A stretch of 64,000 nt of DNA from Citrobacter koseri. GTDB lineage: Bacteria > Pseudomonadota > Gammaproteobacteria > Enterobacterales > Enterobacteriaceae. This document shows, piece after piece, positions 31,664 through 41,636 of this stretch. Below the pieces are notes generated by a model that saw only the letters and a program-made list of their open reading frames with translations, was not told the origin of the DNA and made no database searches. Position numbers and translations under genes: made by a program. Location of the stretch: contig UAVY01000009.1 of the NCBI GenBank assembly GCA_900446925.1, positions 104,938 through 168,937 on the forward strand, written 5' to 3'. Every line of letters begins with the position of its first letter. The stretch's first letter is position 1.

Positions 31664-31692
31664 CGCCCGGGTTCCTTTTCCCGAACCCGGGC
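31664..31692. terminator. bidirectional hairpin between convergent genes
   Basis: GCCCGGGTTC and GAACCCGGGC form a perfect 10-bp stem with a 9-base T-rich loop. It stands between the membrane protein gene and the minus-strand formate dehydrogenase gene. Confidence 0.7.
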
Positions 31693-31711
31693 TAACAGGC
31701 CACAGCGCGGC

Positions 31712-33865
31712 TTATGTAATTGCCTCGCATAAACGCGACTTCATATCGCTGTACGATTGGGCAGCATGGTTTTCCGCCCAGCGCTGATCGGTAATGGCTT
31801 CGACCTTCACGGCGCAGTATTTGGTTTCAGGCGTTTTCGAAATCGGATCAAGATTATCCTGAGTCAGTTCGTTACAGGCGCCTATCCACCATTGATAGGT
31901 CATATAGACCGTCCCCTGGTTAATGCGATCTGAAACATCGGCCCGGCTGATGACTTTACCGCGACGTGAACTCACCCACACCAGTTCGCGATGACGAATC
32001 CCCAGTTTTTCCGCGTCGTTCGTGTTGATTTGCACGTTGCCAGGTTCATCTGCCAGCGCCTGTAGCGCAGCGCAGTTGCCGGTCATTGAGCGGCAGGAAT
32101 AGTGTCCCACTTCGCGAACGGTACAGAGCACCATCGGGAACGCATCATCAGGAACTTCCGCCGGAGCCCGCCACGGTGCGGCGAATAACTTGCCTTTGCC
32201 GCTGGGCGTATCAAACTGACTATGTGCGTAAAGATACGGTGTGCCGGGGTGGTCAAGATCCGGGCACGGCCACTGCACATGCCCCATATCGCCATTTTCT
32301 CCCAGGGTGACGCCGTAGAAAAGCGGACACAGTTCGCGCATCTCATCCCAGATGTGCTGGTTACTTTCATAATGCATCGGGTAGCCCATTTCGGTCGCCA
32401 GCAGACTGATAATCTCCCAGTCGCGCTTCACATCTCCGGTGGGGTCGATGGCTTTTTCAAACCGCTGGAAGCCACGGTCGGCACAGGTGAAGACGCCGCC
32501 GTGTTCGCCCCATGAGGTCGCGGGCAGGAGAACATCCGCCATTTCTGCCGTTTTGGTCATGAAAATATCCTGTACCACGATAAAGTCCAGCGCCTCGAAA
32601 CCGGCCCGCACCAGCCCCAGGTCGGCCTCTGTTTGCAGCGGATCTTCCCCCCATGATGTAGTAGGCTTTAATTTTGCCTTCCATCGCCAGGTGCGGCACC
32701 TCGGTAATACGCGTGCCGACTTTGTCATCCATCAGGCTGGCATCGATTCCCCAGGCTTGCGCGAATTTCTCTCTGGCGGCTGCATCCGTCACGTCCTGGT
32801 AGCCGGGGAACTGGTTAGGCAGAACGCCCATATCGCACGCTCCCTGGACGTTGTTCTGACCGCGTACCGGGCCGACGCCGACGTCAGGACGCCCCAGATT
32901 GCCCGTCAGCAGCGCCAGGCTCGACAAACCGCGCACGACGTCGACAGCCTGACCAAACTGGGTCACGCCCATTCCCCACATGACCGTGGCGGAAGGGGGC
33001 GGCGGCGAACGTTCGCATCGCCTGACGTACCTGCTGGGCAGGGACGCCGGTTAAATGTTCGACGGATTCCGGGGCGTAATCTTTTACGGTCTCCCGGTAG
33101 GCCTCCAGTCCTTCCGTGTGCTTTTGTACGTACTCCGTGTCGTAAAGGTGTTCATCAAGCAGAACGTAGCCAAAGGCGTTAACCAGCGCCATATTGCAAC
33201 CGTTGTTCAGTTGCAGGTGCTGATCGGCAATACGGGCGGTCTCAATGCGCCGGGGATCGCACACAATAATTTTGGCGCCGTTCTGCCTGGCCTTAATGAC
33301 TCTGCGCGCGACAATAGGGGTGAGAGTCTGCGCAGTTATAGCCGAAAATCAGCAGGCATTTGGAGTTCTCTATATCACTGATGGAGTTACTCATCGCCCC
33401 ATTACCCAGCGTCTCCTGCAACCCGGCGACGGAAGGGCCGTGGCATACGCGGGCGCAGCAATCGACATTGTTGGTATTGAGTACGGCGCGGGCGAATTTC
33501 TGCATGACGTAGTTGGTCTCATTCCCTGTCCCACGGGAAGAGCCTGTCGTCATAATGGCGCGGGGTCCAAAGGTTTCTTTAATGGCGGATAAGCGTTGTG
33601 CGGTATAGCGGATTGCTTCATCCCAACTGACGGGGGTAAATTTTCCGCCTTTTTGATAGCGGATCATCGGGCGGGTCAGACGTGGCGTCAGAAGCCGCGT
33701 GTCGTTAAGGAAGTCCCAGCCATAGTAGCCTTTCAGGCATAACTGGTTCTGGTTGGTTACACCCTCTGCGCCTTCGGCACGGATAATTTTGTTATTTTCA
33801 ACAACAAGCTTGAGCTTGCACCCGGCCCCACAGTACGGGCACACACTGGTGATTTTTTTCATCAA
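31712..33865 (-). CDS. formate dehydrogenase H-like molybdoenzyme, Cys in place of Sec (frameshifted)
   Basis: Cytosolic bis-MGD enzyme with an N-terminal 4Fe-4S site (CPYCGAGCK...CLKGYYG). It is strongly similar to FdhF; at the FdhF selenocysteine position the motif reads CCARVCHGPSV, with TGC at 33445-33443 instead of TGA. The restored length is 716 residues, FdhF 715. Three one-base gains break the frame: the C run near 33316, the G5 run (C on the coding strand) near 32997 and the six-C run near 32650. No hydrogenase-3 genes are nearby, so the electron acceptor is unknown. It could be a formate dehydrogenase or a related oxidoreductase. Confidence 0.85.
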
Positions 33866-34065
33866 TAACAGACCTGTTAAAAGCTGAAATAGCGCGAATT
33901 GTAGTCGAAGCCGACGCGCGGCATGGCGCTGGCTTCGGTTTGTCGTAGCGACGGGCTGTTAAAGCACAAACCGTGCCAGAAACAGAAACTCAGGCGCGGC
34001 GGGGCTTGCCTGCGAAAAGATGAAGAAAATGACAGCGGATTCGTCATAAATGACGAGTAAACGTC

Positions 34066-34165
34066 AAAAAAAAGCCCGCACTCAGTGAGGCGGGCAAAAA
34101 TACTGGAAGCAATGTGAGCAATGTCGTACTGAATACCTGAGTGATTTGCTCAACTATTCAGTAAT
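34066..34165 (-). ncRNA. ryhB-2: small RNA RyhB-2 (IsrE/RfrB type)
   Basis: The minus strand carries the RyhB core block (34127-34100), then a terminator hairpin (GCCCGCC...) and T8. The predicted start at 34165 directly follows a Fur box. Its place beside yeaQ is that of the Salmonella RyhB-2 gene, a Fur-repressed Hfq-binding RNA that represses iron-using proteins. The 5' half differs from the 23.6-kb copy while the core is identical over 28 bases. Confidence 0.9.
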
Positions 34166-34184
34166 GAGAAAGATAATCTTTATC
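34166..34184 (-). promoter_or_regulatory. Fur box of ryhB-2
   Basis: GAGAAAGATAATCTTTATC agrees with the Fur consensus at 16 of 19 positions and abuts the predicted sRNA start. Confidence 0.85.
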
Positions 34185-34328
34185 ATCTAAACTTGCAACC
34201 CCAACTTTTATGGGAGTAAAGAAAAAATAATAAAAGTGACATTTATCACAAATTTCAATTCTCTGATGATGTGCTATTCTTTTTAACGGCGAGTAAACCG
34301 CTAACGTACAAACATAAGTGAGGAAAAA

Positions 34329-34577
34329 ATGGGCATTATTTCATGGATTATCTTTGGGCTTATTGCAGGTATTCTGGCGAAGTGGATTATGCCTGGTAAG
34401 GATGGCGGCGGATTCTTCATGACGATCATCCTGGGGATCGTCGGTGCCGTGGTAGGGGGATGGATCAGCACGTTCTTCGGGTTTGGCAAAGTTGACGGCT
34501 TCAACTTTGGCAGCTTTGCCGTAGCGGTTATCGGCGCGATTGTCGTTCTGTTTATCTACAGAAAAATCAAAAGTTAA
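34329..34577 (+). CDS. yeaQ: YeaQ, GlsB/YeaQ/YmgE family membrane protein
   Basis: An 82-residue inner-membrane protein with three hydrophobic segments and glycine-rich turns (IFGLIAGILAKWIMPGKDGGG, ILGIVGAVVGGW). The start follows GAGGAAAAA. Family members are stress-induced small membrane proteins of unknown function. Intact; followed by a weak GC stem near 34600. Confidence 0.93.
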   Translation: MGIISWIIFGLIAGILAKWIMPGKDGGGFFMTIILGIVGAVVGGWISTFFGFGKVDGFNFGSFAVAVIGAIVVLFIYRKIKS

Positions 34578-34639
34578 GCGAAGTAGTTCGTAAGACTAAA
34601 AGGCTACCGTTGGTGGCCTTTATTATTTTGATAAGCCCG

Positions 34640-34714
34640 TTACCACCAGCCCAGGTTGGTTCCTGCCACCGCGATAATCGCAATGCCAATCATGATGAGC
34701 GTCGTTTTCTTCAT
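34640..34714 (-). CDS. yoaJ: small membrane protein YoaJ, 24 residues
   Basis: MKKTTLIMIGIAIIAVAGTN then LGWW: a single hydrophobic span with a basic N-terminus, matching E. coli YoaJ in length and sequence. The ATG is two bases after the yoaK stop, so the two form one tiny operon. Confidence 0.9.
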   Translation of the reverse strand: MKKTTLIMIGIAIIAVAGTNLGWW

Positions 34715-34716
34715 CG

Positions 34717-34815
34717 TTACGCCCCCGGCGTGGCGTAGCCGCCGATGAAAAACCATGCCAAAAAAGTCACCGCCGTGATGAAAATTACGACAGGAAAAAT
34801 AATGCCTAATTTCAT
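34717..34815 (-). CDS. yoaK: small membrane protein YoaK, 32 residues
   Basis: MKLGIIFPVVIFITAVTFLA, then WFFIGGYATPGA. It matches E. coli YoaK closely and has one membrane span. It is the first gene of the yoaK-yoaJ pair, on the strand opposite to yeaQ. Confidence 0.9.
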   Translation of the reverse strand: MKLGIIFPVVIFITAVTFLAWFFIGGYATPGA

Positions 34816-34985
34816 GCTATCACCCGTTCTCGTTATAGGAAGACGAGCAAGGATAGCAGGGCGTCGTGCGTGACAAAAGATGTTTTAACGTCACGCTTTT
34901 CATTCTGATACGCATCGCAAGAAAACATGGAGATACAACGGCAGGCGGGTTAACCTGTCGGGGTGTAATGTTAACGGGAGTTCAT

Positions 34986-35240
34986 ATGAGATTCATGTTT
35001 GTCACGCTGCCGTGCGCGTTGGCGCTCTCCGCCTGTTCGTCGTCATCCCAGCCCGAGGCGCCGAAACCCCCGCAAATAGGTATGGCAAACCCGGCTGCCG
35101 TCTATTGCGAACAGAAGGGCGGTACGCGAGTGCCCGTTCAAAGCCCGCAAGGGGTACGCACGGAATGCAAACTGCCCGGCGGAGAAGTGATCGAAGAGTG
35201 GGATCTCTGGCGCAGAGATCATCCTGCCAGCGATAAGTGA
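34986..35240 (+). CDS. yoaF: YoaF, DUF333 lipoprotein
   Basis: An 84-residue lipoprotein: MRFMFVTLPCALALSAC with lipobox LSAC, a serine/proline linker, then the DUF333 motif NPAAVYCEQKGG...CKLPGGEVIEEWDLWRRD. ATG 34986 is chosen over an upstream in-frame opening at 34866 because the signal starts there. Intact; outer membrane or periplasm expected. Confidence 0.93.
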   Translation: MRFMFVTLPCALALSACSSSSQPEAPKPPQIGMANPAAVYCEQKGGTRVPVQSPQGVRTECKLPGGEVIEEWDLWRRDHPASDK

Positions 35241-35295
35241 TACCTGGCGCATCGCTTTGCGCGTGCGCCGTGTTTTTGCGGATTTTGTGTGCGAA

Positions 35296-35643
35296 TCACA
35301 ATCCGCGTAGCCAGTCGGCCAGGACAAGTGCGTGGTTCTGCTCTGTGTTCTTTGCCGCATATAGCAGGGTCAGCGTCTGCTGGCGGGCAATGTCCGCCAG
35401 CCGTTTACCTTCTTGCTTCTGTTGGTCGAGTTCACTCCGGTATTGCGCAGTAAAGTTCTTGAAATCAATCACTTCAGAGTGAAAGGCCTTGCGTAATTCA
35501 GATGAAGGCGTCAGCGTTTTATCCCACTCGTCAAAGGCCAGCTCGGTTTTTTTGACCCCTCGCGGCCACAGCCTGTCAACCAGTACACGGTAGCCGTCGC
35601 TTTTTTCTGCCGGGTCGTAGACACGTTTACACTGAATTTTCAT
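35296..35643 (-). CDS. yeaO: YeaO, DUF488 family protein
   Basis: A 115-residue cytosolic protein with the DUF488 signature RVYDPAEKSDGYRVLVDRLWPRG. Conserved with E. coli YeaO. Its ATG overlaps the stop of a short upstream frame (ATGA), suggesting coupling. Function unknown. Confidence 0.92.
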   Translation of the reverse strand: MKIQCKRVYDPAEKSDGYRVLVDRLWPRGVKKTELAFDEWDKTLTPSSELRKAFHSEVIDFKNFTAQYRSELDQQKQEGKRLADIARQQTLTLLYAAKNTEQNHALVLADWLRGL

Positions 35644-35760
35644 CCTTTCCTCTCCTCAATCCAGGCCATGACTTCATTAATCTGATTGCCGGAAAATCGT
35701 GCCGCGTCATGCTGACGTAGCAGGCTGTTTCTGAAACGTAGAACGTCATCACTATAGCAC
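35640..35760 (-). CDS. possible 39-residue protein coupled to yeaO (frameshifted)
   Basis: Read from GTG at 35760, which sits behind a good GAGGAGG site, the frame hits TAG at once. Dropping one base gives 39 codons ending DDVLRFRNSLLRQHDAARF...EVMAWIEERKG and a TGA that overlaps the yeaO ATG. The span is one base over a multiple of three. The coupling, the ribosome site and the amphipathic sequence make it look real; no family is recognised. Confidence 0.4.
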
Positions 35761-35860
35761 TTCGAACCTCCTCAATTTAAGGGATTGTGATAACAGTAAA
35801 AGATCGGTAGTCTGAGGTTCCTTATGTTGTCCCTCATTGCATTGACATAAGGAACGCCTC

Positions 35861-36570
35861 ATGGAACTTTCCCCCTGTTAAAGACACGCTACGTATTGCG
35901 CTGGTGGGTGATTACAACCCCGATATTGTGGCGCACCAGGCCATTCCCCTTGCTATTGATGATGCGGCCGCCGTGCTGGAGTTAATGGCGGACTATGACT
36001 GGCTGACGACGCCTGACATCAATAGTGACGAAGATTTGGTGGGCTATGATGCCATCTGGGTTGTTCCCGGCAGCCCCTATAAAAATACCGAAGGGGCATT
36101 GATTGCTATTCGCTATGCCCGTGAAAACAGCATTCCTTTTCTGGGAACCTGCGGCGGATTCCAGCACGCGATCCTCGAGTATGCCCGTAATGTGCTGGGC
36201 TGGCGCGATGCGGCGCACGCCGAAACTGATGCTTCCGGTCGGATGGTTATCGCCCCGTTGAGCTGCTCGCTGGTGGAAAAAACGGATGATATCGAACTGA
36301 GGGCGAATACGCTGGTCGCCAAAAGCCTACGGGCAGGACGTTATCTCCGAAGGGTATCACTGCAACTACGGGGTATCAGAAGATTTTGCCGCTGAACTTG
36401 AGAATGGCGATTTGCGGGTTACCGGGTGGGATGAGGCGGGAGACATCCGTGCCGTGGAACTGGTAACGCATCCCTTTTTCGTTGGTACGCTTTTTCAGCA
36501 TGAACGTGGCGCGCTGGCGGGAAAACCCGTTCCCCTGGTGCAGGCGATGCTGCGAGCCGCACGGGGATAA
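35861..36570 (+). CDS. CTP synthase C-terminal-like glutamine amidotransferase (frameshifted)
   Basis: About 235 residues of a class I glutamine amidotransferase fold related to the PyrG C-terminal domain. The opening is TLRIALVGDYN; the nucleophile Cys is in FLGTCGGFQH; the catalytic His-x-Glu region is in ISEGYHCNYG and VTHPFFVGTLFQHE. No synthetase domain is attached, so it may act with an unknown partner. Two one-base gains break the frame: the C5 run at 35871-35875 and the A4 run near 36321. It lies between yeaO and nimT; E. coli K-12 lacks it here. Confidence 0.8.
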
Positions 36571-36602
36571 AAACAAGGGCAGGTCAATGCCTGCCCGTTC
36601 GG

Positions 36603-37795
36603 TTATTTTGCTGCGATCTCCCGATCGCGTCCGGCATAAAGGCCGAATATCGCCATCGCGACCGCCAGAACCGCCACGCCAATTAGCGGGATGTGCCAGT
36701 CGCCGTTGGCATCATGAATCTTACCCATCAACGGCGGCCCACATGCCGCCAGCAGATAGCCGACAGATTGCGCCATGCCCGAAAGCGCCGCCGCCTGGTG
36801 TGCGGAACTGGCGCGCAGCCCAATAAACGTCAGACCCAAAATCATTGTCGCGCCAGAGCCAAATCCAAACAGAATCGTCCACAGCACCGCCTGTTCTGGC
36901 ACAAACCAGAATCCGGCCGCGCCGAGAGCGCACATGAGCGATACCAGCGCGGCAATACTGCGCTGATCCTTGAATCGGTGCAGGGATGAGCGGAATCAAC
37001 AGTCCCGGCGCAGCCGTCGCCAGTTGCAGCAGGCGTGTAGCGATCCGGCCTGCGCTTCACTGTAGCCGTGGCTGATTAAAATCGCGGGTAGCCAGCCGAT
37101 GATAACGTAATAGATAAGCGAGTTTAATGCCGAGGAATAAGGTGACTTGCCAGGCGAGGGAGGATCGCCAGATGCCGCGCGAGTGTAGCGCGCGGGGAGT
37201 TGCTCAGGTTGGCGGTAGCCGTGTTGCGCCACTGCGGCAGCCAGATAAGAAAGGCCAGCAGGGGAAACAGCATCAGCATTAACAGCGCGCCGCGCCAGCC
37301 AAAGCCATGCAACGCCAGCGGTACGACCATTGCCGAACCCACCGCTGCTGCGGCGCCCATCGTCAATGAATAGGCGCCGGTCAGTTTTGCCACATGCTGT
37401 GAGTAATCGCGTTTAATCAGCCCGGGGGAGCAGCACGTTTCCCAGCGCGATACCGCAACCAATAATGGCTGTGCCGGTAAACAGGAAGCCAGCAGAAGGC
37501 AGCGAGCGCACGGCAATACCAAAGCAAATCAACAGCATGGCGGCAAACAGGCTGCGGTTCCATGCCGAACTGGCGCGCAATGTTTGCCGCCAGCGGAGAG
37601 ACCAGCGCGAAAGCCAGCAAGGGAAGCGTGGTCAGGAGGCCCGTTTGTGCGGTAGTTAGCCCGTAATCCGCACGAATCGTCTCTAGTAACGGCGCAGCGC
37701 CAGTGAAGGTAACGCGCAGCGTCGTCGCAATCATCAGGATACCGGCAATCAGTAATGCACCGTTTTTTGCCGCGTAATGAAGGGGAAATAGTCAT
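36603..37795 (-). CDS. nimT: MFS transporter NimT/YeaN (frameshifted)
   Basis: A 12-span CynX/NimT-type major facilitator, implicated in 2-nitroimidazole export in E. coli. Recognisable blocks occur in order over several frames: LIAGILMIATTLRVTFTGAAPL, TAQTGLLTTLPLLAFAL, AYSLTMGAAAAVGSAMVVP, YYVIIGWLPAILISHGYSE, FGFGSGATMILGLTFIGLR and AAALSGMAQSVGYLLAACGP. At least five single-base indels interrupt it, the first in the A6 run just after the start. It is divergent from its regulator nimR. Confidence 0.88.
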
Positions 37796-37888
37796 TGTTT
37801 TCTCATATCAACAGGCGAGGCGATACCTTACCGTTTTTACTCTGATCAATCAAGCTAAAATGACAGTTTATCGCTAAAATCGGACAAT

Positions 37889-38680
37889 ATGATGATTGGC
37901 CTGAGACTGGATGGCTACGAGCCTGACCTTCACCATTGATGCGGCTGTGGCCTTTTGCATTCGCGCTCGCGAAGATGAGCTTTTCAGTCCGCTGCATCAC
38001 CATTCGAAAAGGGCAACTGATCCTGGCGCTGCATGGCGCTATTACCTGCGAGGTAGAAAGCGCCATGTGGATGGTGCCGCCACAGTATGCGGTATGGGTT
38101 CCCGCGAAATTCTCCACAGTAACACGTCACGCGGGGCGGAATTATGTTTTCTGTTTATTGAGCCGGATGCGGTCGTGATGCCGGATCGCTGCTGTACGCT
38201 AAAAATAACGCCATTGTGTCGGGAGCTGATTCTGGCGCTTGCCGCGAGAACGGATATTCAGCGTACCGAGCCAATGACGCAGCGCCTGACACAGGTCTTG
38301 TTTGATGAGCTTCCGCAGCAACCACAGGAGCAGATGCAGCTCCCGGTCTCCGGGCATCCCAAAATACGTCAAATGGTGGAGACGATGGCGCGTGAACCAG
38401 CCCCGCTGGCAAAACGCTGGGGCAGTGGGCGAGCCTGTTCGCCATGAGCGAACGCAATCTTGCCCGACTGGTGGTAAAGGAAACCGGCCTGAGCTTTCGT
38501 CGCTGGCGTCACCAGTTGCAGCTTATTCTGGCGTTGCAGGCGTTGATTGACGGACACAGCGTGCAGCATGTCGCCCAAACGCTGGGTTATGATTCAACGA
38601 CCGCGTTTATCACCATGTTTAAAAAGGGGCTGGGGCAAACTCCAGGCCGTTATCTGGCCGGGCTTACTGCTTCCCAATAA
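37889..38680 (+). CDS. nimR: AraC-family regulator NimR/YeaM (frameshifted)
   Basis: Regulator of the divergent nimT. N-terminal cupin segment ([34 protein letters not shown]) and C-terminal AraC helix-turn-helix pair ([24 protein letters not shown], then [23 protein letters not shown]). Breaks lie near 37930, 38140 and 38425. Restored length is about 263 residues. The 3' end overlaps the convergent yeaL by 17 bases. Confidence 0.88.
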
Positions 38681-39110
38681 TCAGCGACACCAGGCCTGCG
38701 GCAATGAGCGGGCCGACCGGCACGCCCCGGAACAGCGCAACGCCCAGTACCGTCCCCACCAGTAAACCCGCGACCAGCTGTGGCTGGCTTCCCATCAGCG
38801 TAACGCCGCGCCCGCCCAGCCAGGAAACAAAGATGCCAATGGCGATGGCAACCAGTGATTTCCAGTTGATGAAGGAGTGAATGAGAGTAGAGGGAGGCAG
38901 CGAACCGCTGGCGATCGGCGCCATGACGCCGATAGTCAGGATAATGATCCCGACGGTAAGCCCCTGTTTCTCAATCCACGGGAAAAACGTATTGAGTGGG
39001 GTAACGCGGACAATGATCAACACCAGAATTGAAACGGCGACAGTGGTGTTATGGCTGATAAAGCCCAGCGCTGCCAGTCCAAGCAGGATCAGCAGAGTGA
39101 CATCAAACAT
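38664..39110 (-). CDS. yeaL: YeaL, UPF0756 membrane protein
   Basis: A 148-residue inner-membrane protein with four hydrophobic segments, intact and the length of E. coli YeaL. Typical pieces are [15 protein letters not shown] and [20 protein letters not shown]. Function unknown. Confidence 0.93.
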   Translation of the reverse strand: MFDVTLLILLGLAALGFISHNTTVAVSILVLIIVRVTPLNTFFPWIEKQGLTVGIIILTIGVMAPIASGSLPPSTLIHSFINWKSLVAIAIGIFVSWLGGRGVTLMGSQPQLVAGLLVGTVLGVALFRGVPVGPLIAAGLVSLIIGKQ

Positions 39111-39319
39111 CGTGGTTTCCTTGCCAGAGAAAGATAAGCCTGCTTACTGTACGCGCAAATACGTGAGTGAACAGGCTTTTTTATCAATAACGGCACATTT
39201 TCAGGCGAATGCCTGAGGGGAATTTTCCGGGCAGGCCAGGCTTGCTGTCATTAAATTGCCATTAATTCGATTTATCAATAACAGGTGAGCCGTTTTCTCT
39301 GTCGCAACGGGGTGAAACC

Positions 39320-39424
39320 ATGAACGATCATATGCTGATTGAAACACTGATCATTACCTCATCATTTTTCGCTATTGCCGCGGTGATTGTGATTTCCGTA
39401 CTGGTGCTGGAAAGACGTTTCTGA
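39320..39424 (+). CDS. yoaI: small membrane protein YoaI, 34 residues
   Basis: [20 protein letters not shown], then [14 protein letters not shown]. One membrane span; close to E. coli YoaI, which is PhoP- and phosphate-related in its regulation as I recall. The start is behind GGGGTGAAACC. It sits between yeaL and the convergent yeaK. Confidence 0.9.
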   Translation: MNDHMLIETLIITSSFFAIAAVIVISVLVLERRF

Positions 39425-39428
39425 GCCG

Positions 39429-39935
39429 TTATTGCGCTCGGCGAAAGTTGACCAGTTCCGGCTGCGCAATGCGCAGGTAATCGTCGGTATTCATAATGAC
39501 CGATTTTTCCAGTACGCCGGCGTTAAACGCGATTTCGTTGAAGCGTTCGAACAACAGCGGATCGGCCACCAGCTTCAGGTTAGGATGGAAGCTAAAAGGG
39601 GGAATCGCGCCAAAGACGCAGCCGGTCAGCGCATCCACCTCGGCAGGGCTGGCAAGCGAAGCTCTTAGTCCGCCGAGATGGTTTGCGAGTTGGGCGAGAT
39701 CGGCCTGCTGGTCAGCGGAAAGGATCGCCAGGACATGTTGATTGACGCCATTGCCTTTCACTTTACATACCAGCGCTTTTGCCCCCTGGCCCAGTGCGGT
39801 GCCGCGAATTTCCGAAACCGCTTCGCACTTACCGACCGCCTCGTGGCTGAGTACACGATAAGTGGCGCCTTCCTGCGATAAAAGGGTAATCAAACGCTGG
39901 TGAGCCGTGATTCCCTTAGCGACTTCATTCATCAT
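39429..39935 (-). CDS. yeaK: YeaK, mischarged aminoacyl-tRNA deacylase
   Basis: YbaK/ProX-family trans-editing enzyme, 168 residues (E. coli 167). The family core GQGAKALVCKVKGNGVNQHVL with the key Lys, and GAIPPFSFHP. Intact. It removes wrong amino acids from tRNA in the cytosol. Confidence 0.93.
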   Translation of the reverse strand: MMNEVAKGITAHQRLITLLSQEGATYRVLSHEAVGKCEAVSEIRGTALGQGAKALVCKVKGNGVNQHVLAILSADQQADLAQLANHLGGLRASLASPAEVDALTGCVFGAIPPFSFHPNLKLVADPLLFERFNEIAFNAGVLEKSVIMNTDDYLRIAQPELVNFRRAQ

Positions 39936-39977
39936 TCACTCCCAATATTGCGATGAAGTTTTAACGGCAAAAGGGTA

Positions 39978-41465
39978 TCACAAACGTGCATGATTTTGTT
40001 GTTTGTTGAGATAGAGTTGCTCATCAGAGGCCTTGTATGCGTCCTGGATCGTATCCTCAGGTTGCATATGATAAAGTCCAGCGGAAAAACTAATCACCTT
40101 ATCTGGCGCGATGATTCGCAACTTATTGGCAATACGCTCAGGTAAAGTTGTTGCCGGTACAACTGAATCGATAAGAATTACACAAAATTCATCACCTCCC
40201 AATCTTATTGCATAATCTGTTTTACGCACCGATGCTTCAATGGCTTTTGCCAGCAATGTAATTGTGCGATCGCCTTCCTGATGCCCCTGCGTGTCGTTAA
40301 TGACTTTCAACCTATCCAGATCGATGGCGATAAACGTCACGGAGGTGCCTGTGTTGACCAGTCGCTGCAAACGCTGTTCAAGCTGCGGTGTCAGGATCTT
40401 ACGGTTATAGAGGCCGGTCATCGCATCGCTGATATTTTCACGATTGACATTATGGTAAAGGCGAAAATGCATTCTGACCATGTTCAGTAACGTAGCGGTA
40501 ACGAGCAGGTAAAAGGCGAACAGTTTCCATGATGAGACAATAAAATACAGGATGTCGAGAGATAATGTGACACGGATTCCGCCTGGCAGGTCGTGAACAT
40601 AATTAACATAATTAAAGAGGTTATTTTCACTCTGATGGACAATGATTTTTTTCTCTGAATTCAGGTCGAACAGAGTCGCGTCCAGATAGCGCCAGACCAG
40701 TGGACGATCCTGAGTGTAAAAAATATTCTTCAGGTTATCCTGGTTAATATCCACCATTACTATGCCTTTTAACTTTCCATGTAGATAAACGGGAGTTAAA
40801 AAACTCATCACATTTTTTTCAGTAAGATCGTCCTGATAAATGCTTGAGAGCACTGTTCGCCCTGTGAATTGACCATCAATATCGTTACGGTTGATTCCCA
40901 GTGTTCCTTTTCGCAGAAAAGACCAGTGGTGCATAAAAAATTGTCTGGAGTCAATCAGGTTATAGAAATAGACGTAGCGTTTTTTAATATCCAGATAGTA
41001 GTGGAATTTATCTTCTACAGTGCCCAGCCCTTTACCATAATCCTTCTGGTTACGATTCGCGGCCACCGCCTGATCAAAAGCGAACAACAGAGGAGCGTCG
41101 TCAGCTACGATCGCGCAGTTTGCCTCGGCGGTTTGCAATGTTCCATGTAGCGATGGGTTATTATGAGTGGTGAGATTGATGCCGTGGGTATTGCTGTCTG
41201 TTTCAAATCCGCGGCATAACGCATATTGTTGTTCATCGGATGGCGGTGTTTTGGGCTCCGTGAACGTGCGCATTAAATGAGCTGCAATGCTCTGATTCTG
41301 GTACTTGTCATACAAAAATGAAGAGTCTGCCTTTTCGATGATATAGCCCATATAGGCATTCATCGCCCTGTCACTGGCGATCAGTTCATAAGCCAGAAAA
41401 GAGGACGTCAGTACAATGACGCTTGCGGAGATAAAGAGCCTGAGCGCTTTATGATGCAATTTCAT
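39978..41465 (-). CDS. dgcJ: diguanylate cyclase DgcJ (YeaJ)
   Basis: A 495-residue inner-membrane protein: one N-terminal span (LFISASVIVLTSSFLAYEL), a periplasmic sensor domain of about 270 residues, a second span near residue 310-330, and a GGDEF domain with AIRLGGDEFCVIL near residue 425. The active motif is intact, so it should make c-di-GMP. Same length as E. coli YeaJ. Single gene with its own promoter. Confidence 0.93.
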   Translation of the reverse strand: MKLHHKALRLFISASVIVLTSSFLAYELIASDRAMNAYMGYIIEKADSSFLYDKYQNQSIAAHLMRTFTEPKTPPSDEQQYALCRGFETDSNTHGINLTTHNNPSLHGTLQTAEANCAIVADDAPLLFAFDQAVAANRNQKDYGKGLGTVEDKFHYYLDIKKRYVYFYNLIDSRQFFMHHWSFLRKGTLGINRNDIDGQFTGRTVLSSIYQDDLTEKNVMSFLTPVYLHGKLKGIVMVDINQDNLKNIFYTQDRPLVWRYLDATLFDLNSEKKIIVHQSENNLFNYVNYVHDLPGGIRVTLSLDILYFIVSSWKLFAFYLLVTATLLNMVRMHFRLYHNVNRENISDAMTGLYNRKILTPQLEQRLQRLVNTGTSVTFIAIDLDRLKVINDTQGHQEGDRTITLLAKAIEASVRKTDYAIRLGGDEFCVILIDSVVPATTLPERIANKLRIIAPDKVISFSAGLYHMQPEDTIQDAYKASDEQLYLNKQQNHARL

Positions 41466-41636
41466 GATGAATAACAGTTTTCAAAGGGCGACGCTTCAGT
41501 TTATCACAGTGGCGATGTTCTCTCTAACAGCGCCTTCGTCCTCTTTTGTGTTGTGAAATAAAAATCATTCTCATACTTCCCCTTTTTCTCTTAATGTTGT
41601 ATTTATAATGCAACTTATCAGGAAGGAGGGTGCGCG

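Noticed and set aside
33443..33445. Selenocysteine codon with SECIS in the formate dehydrogenase gene
   Set aside because: The codon at the Sec position is TGC, a plain cysteine, so no recoding is needed.
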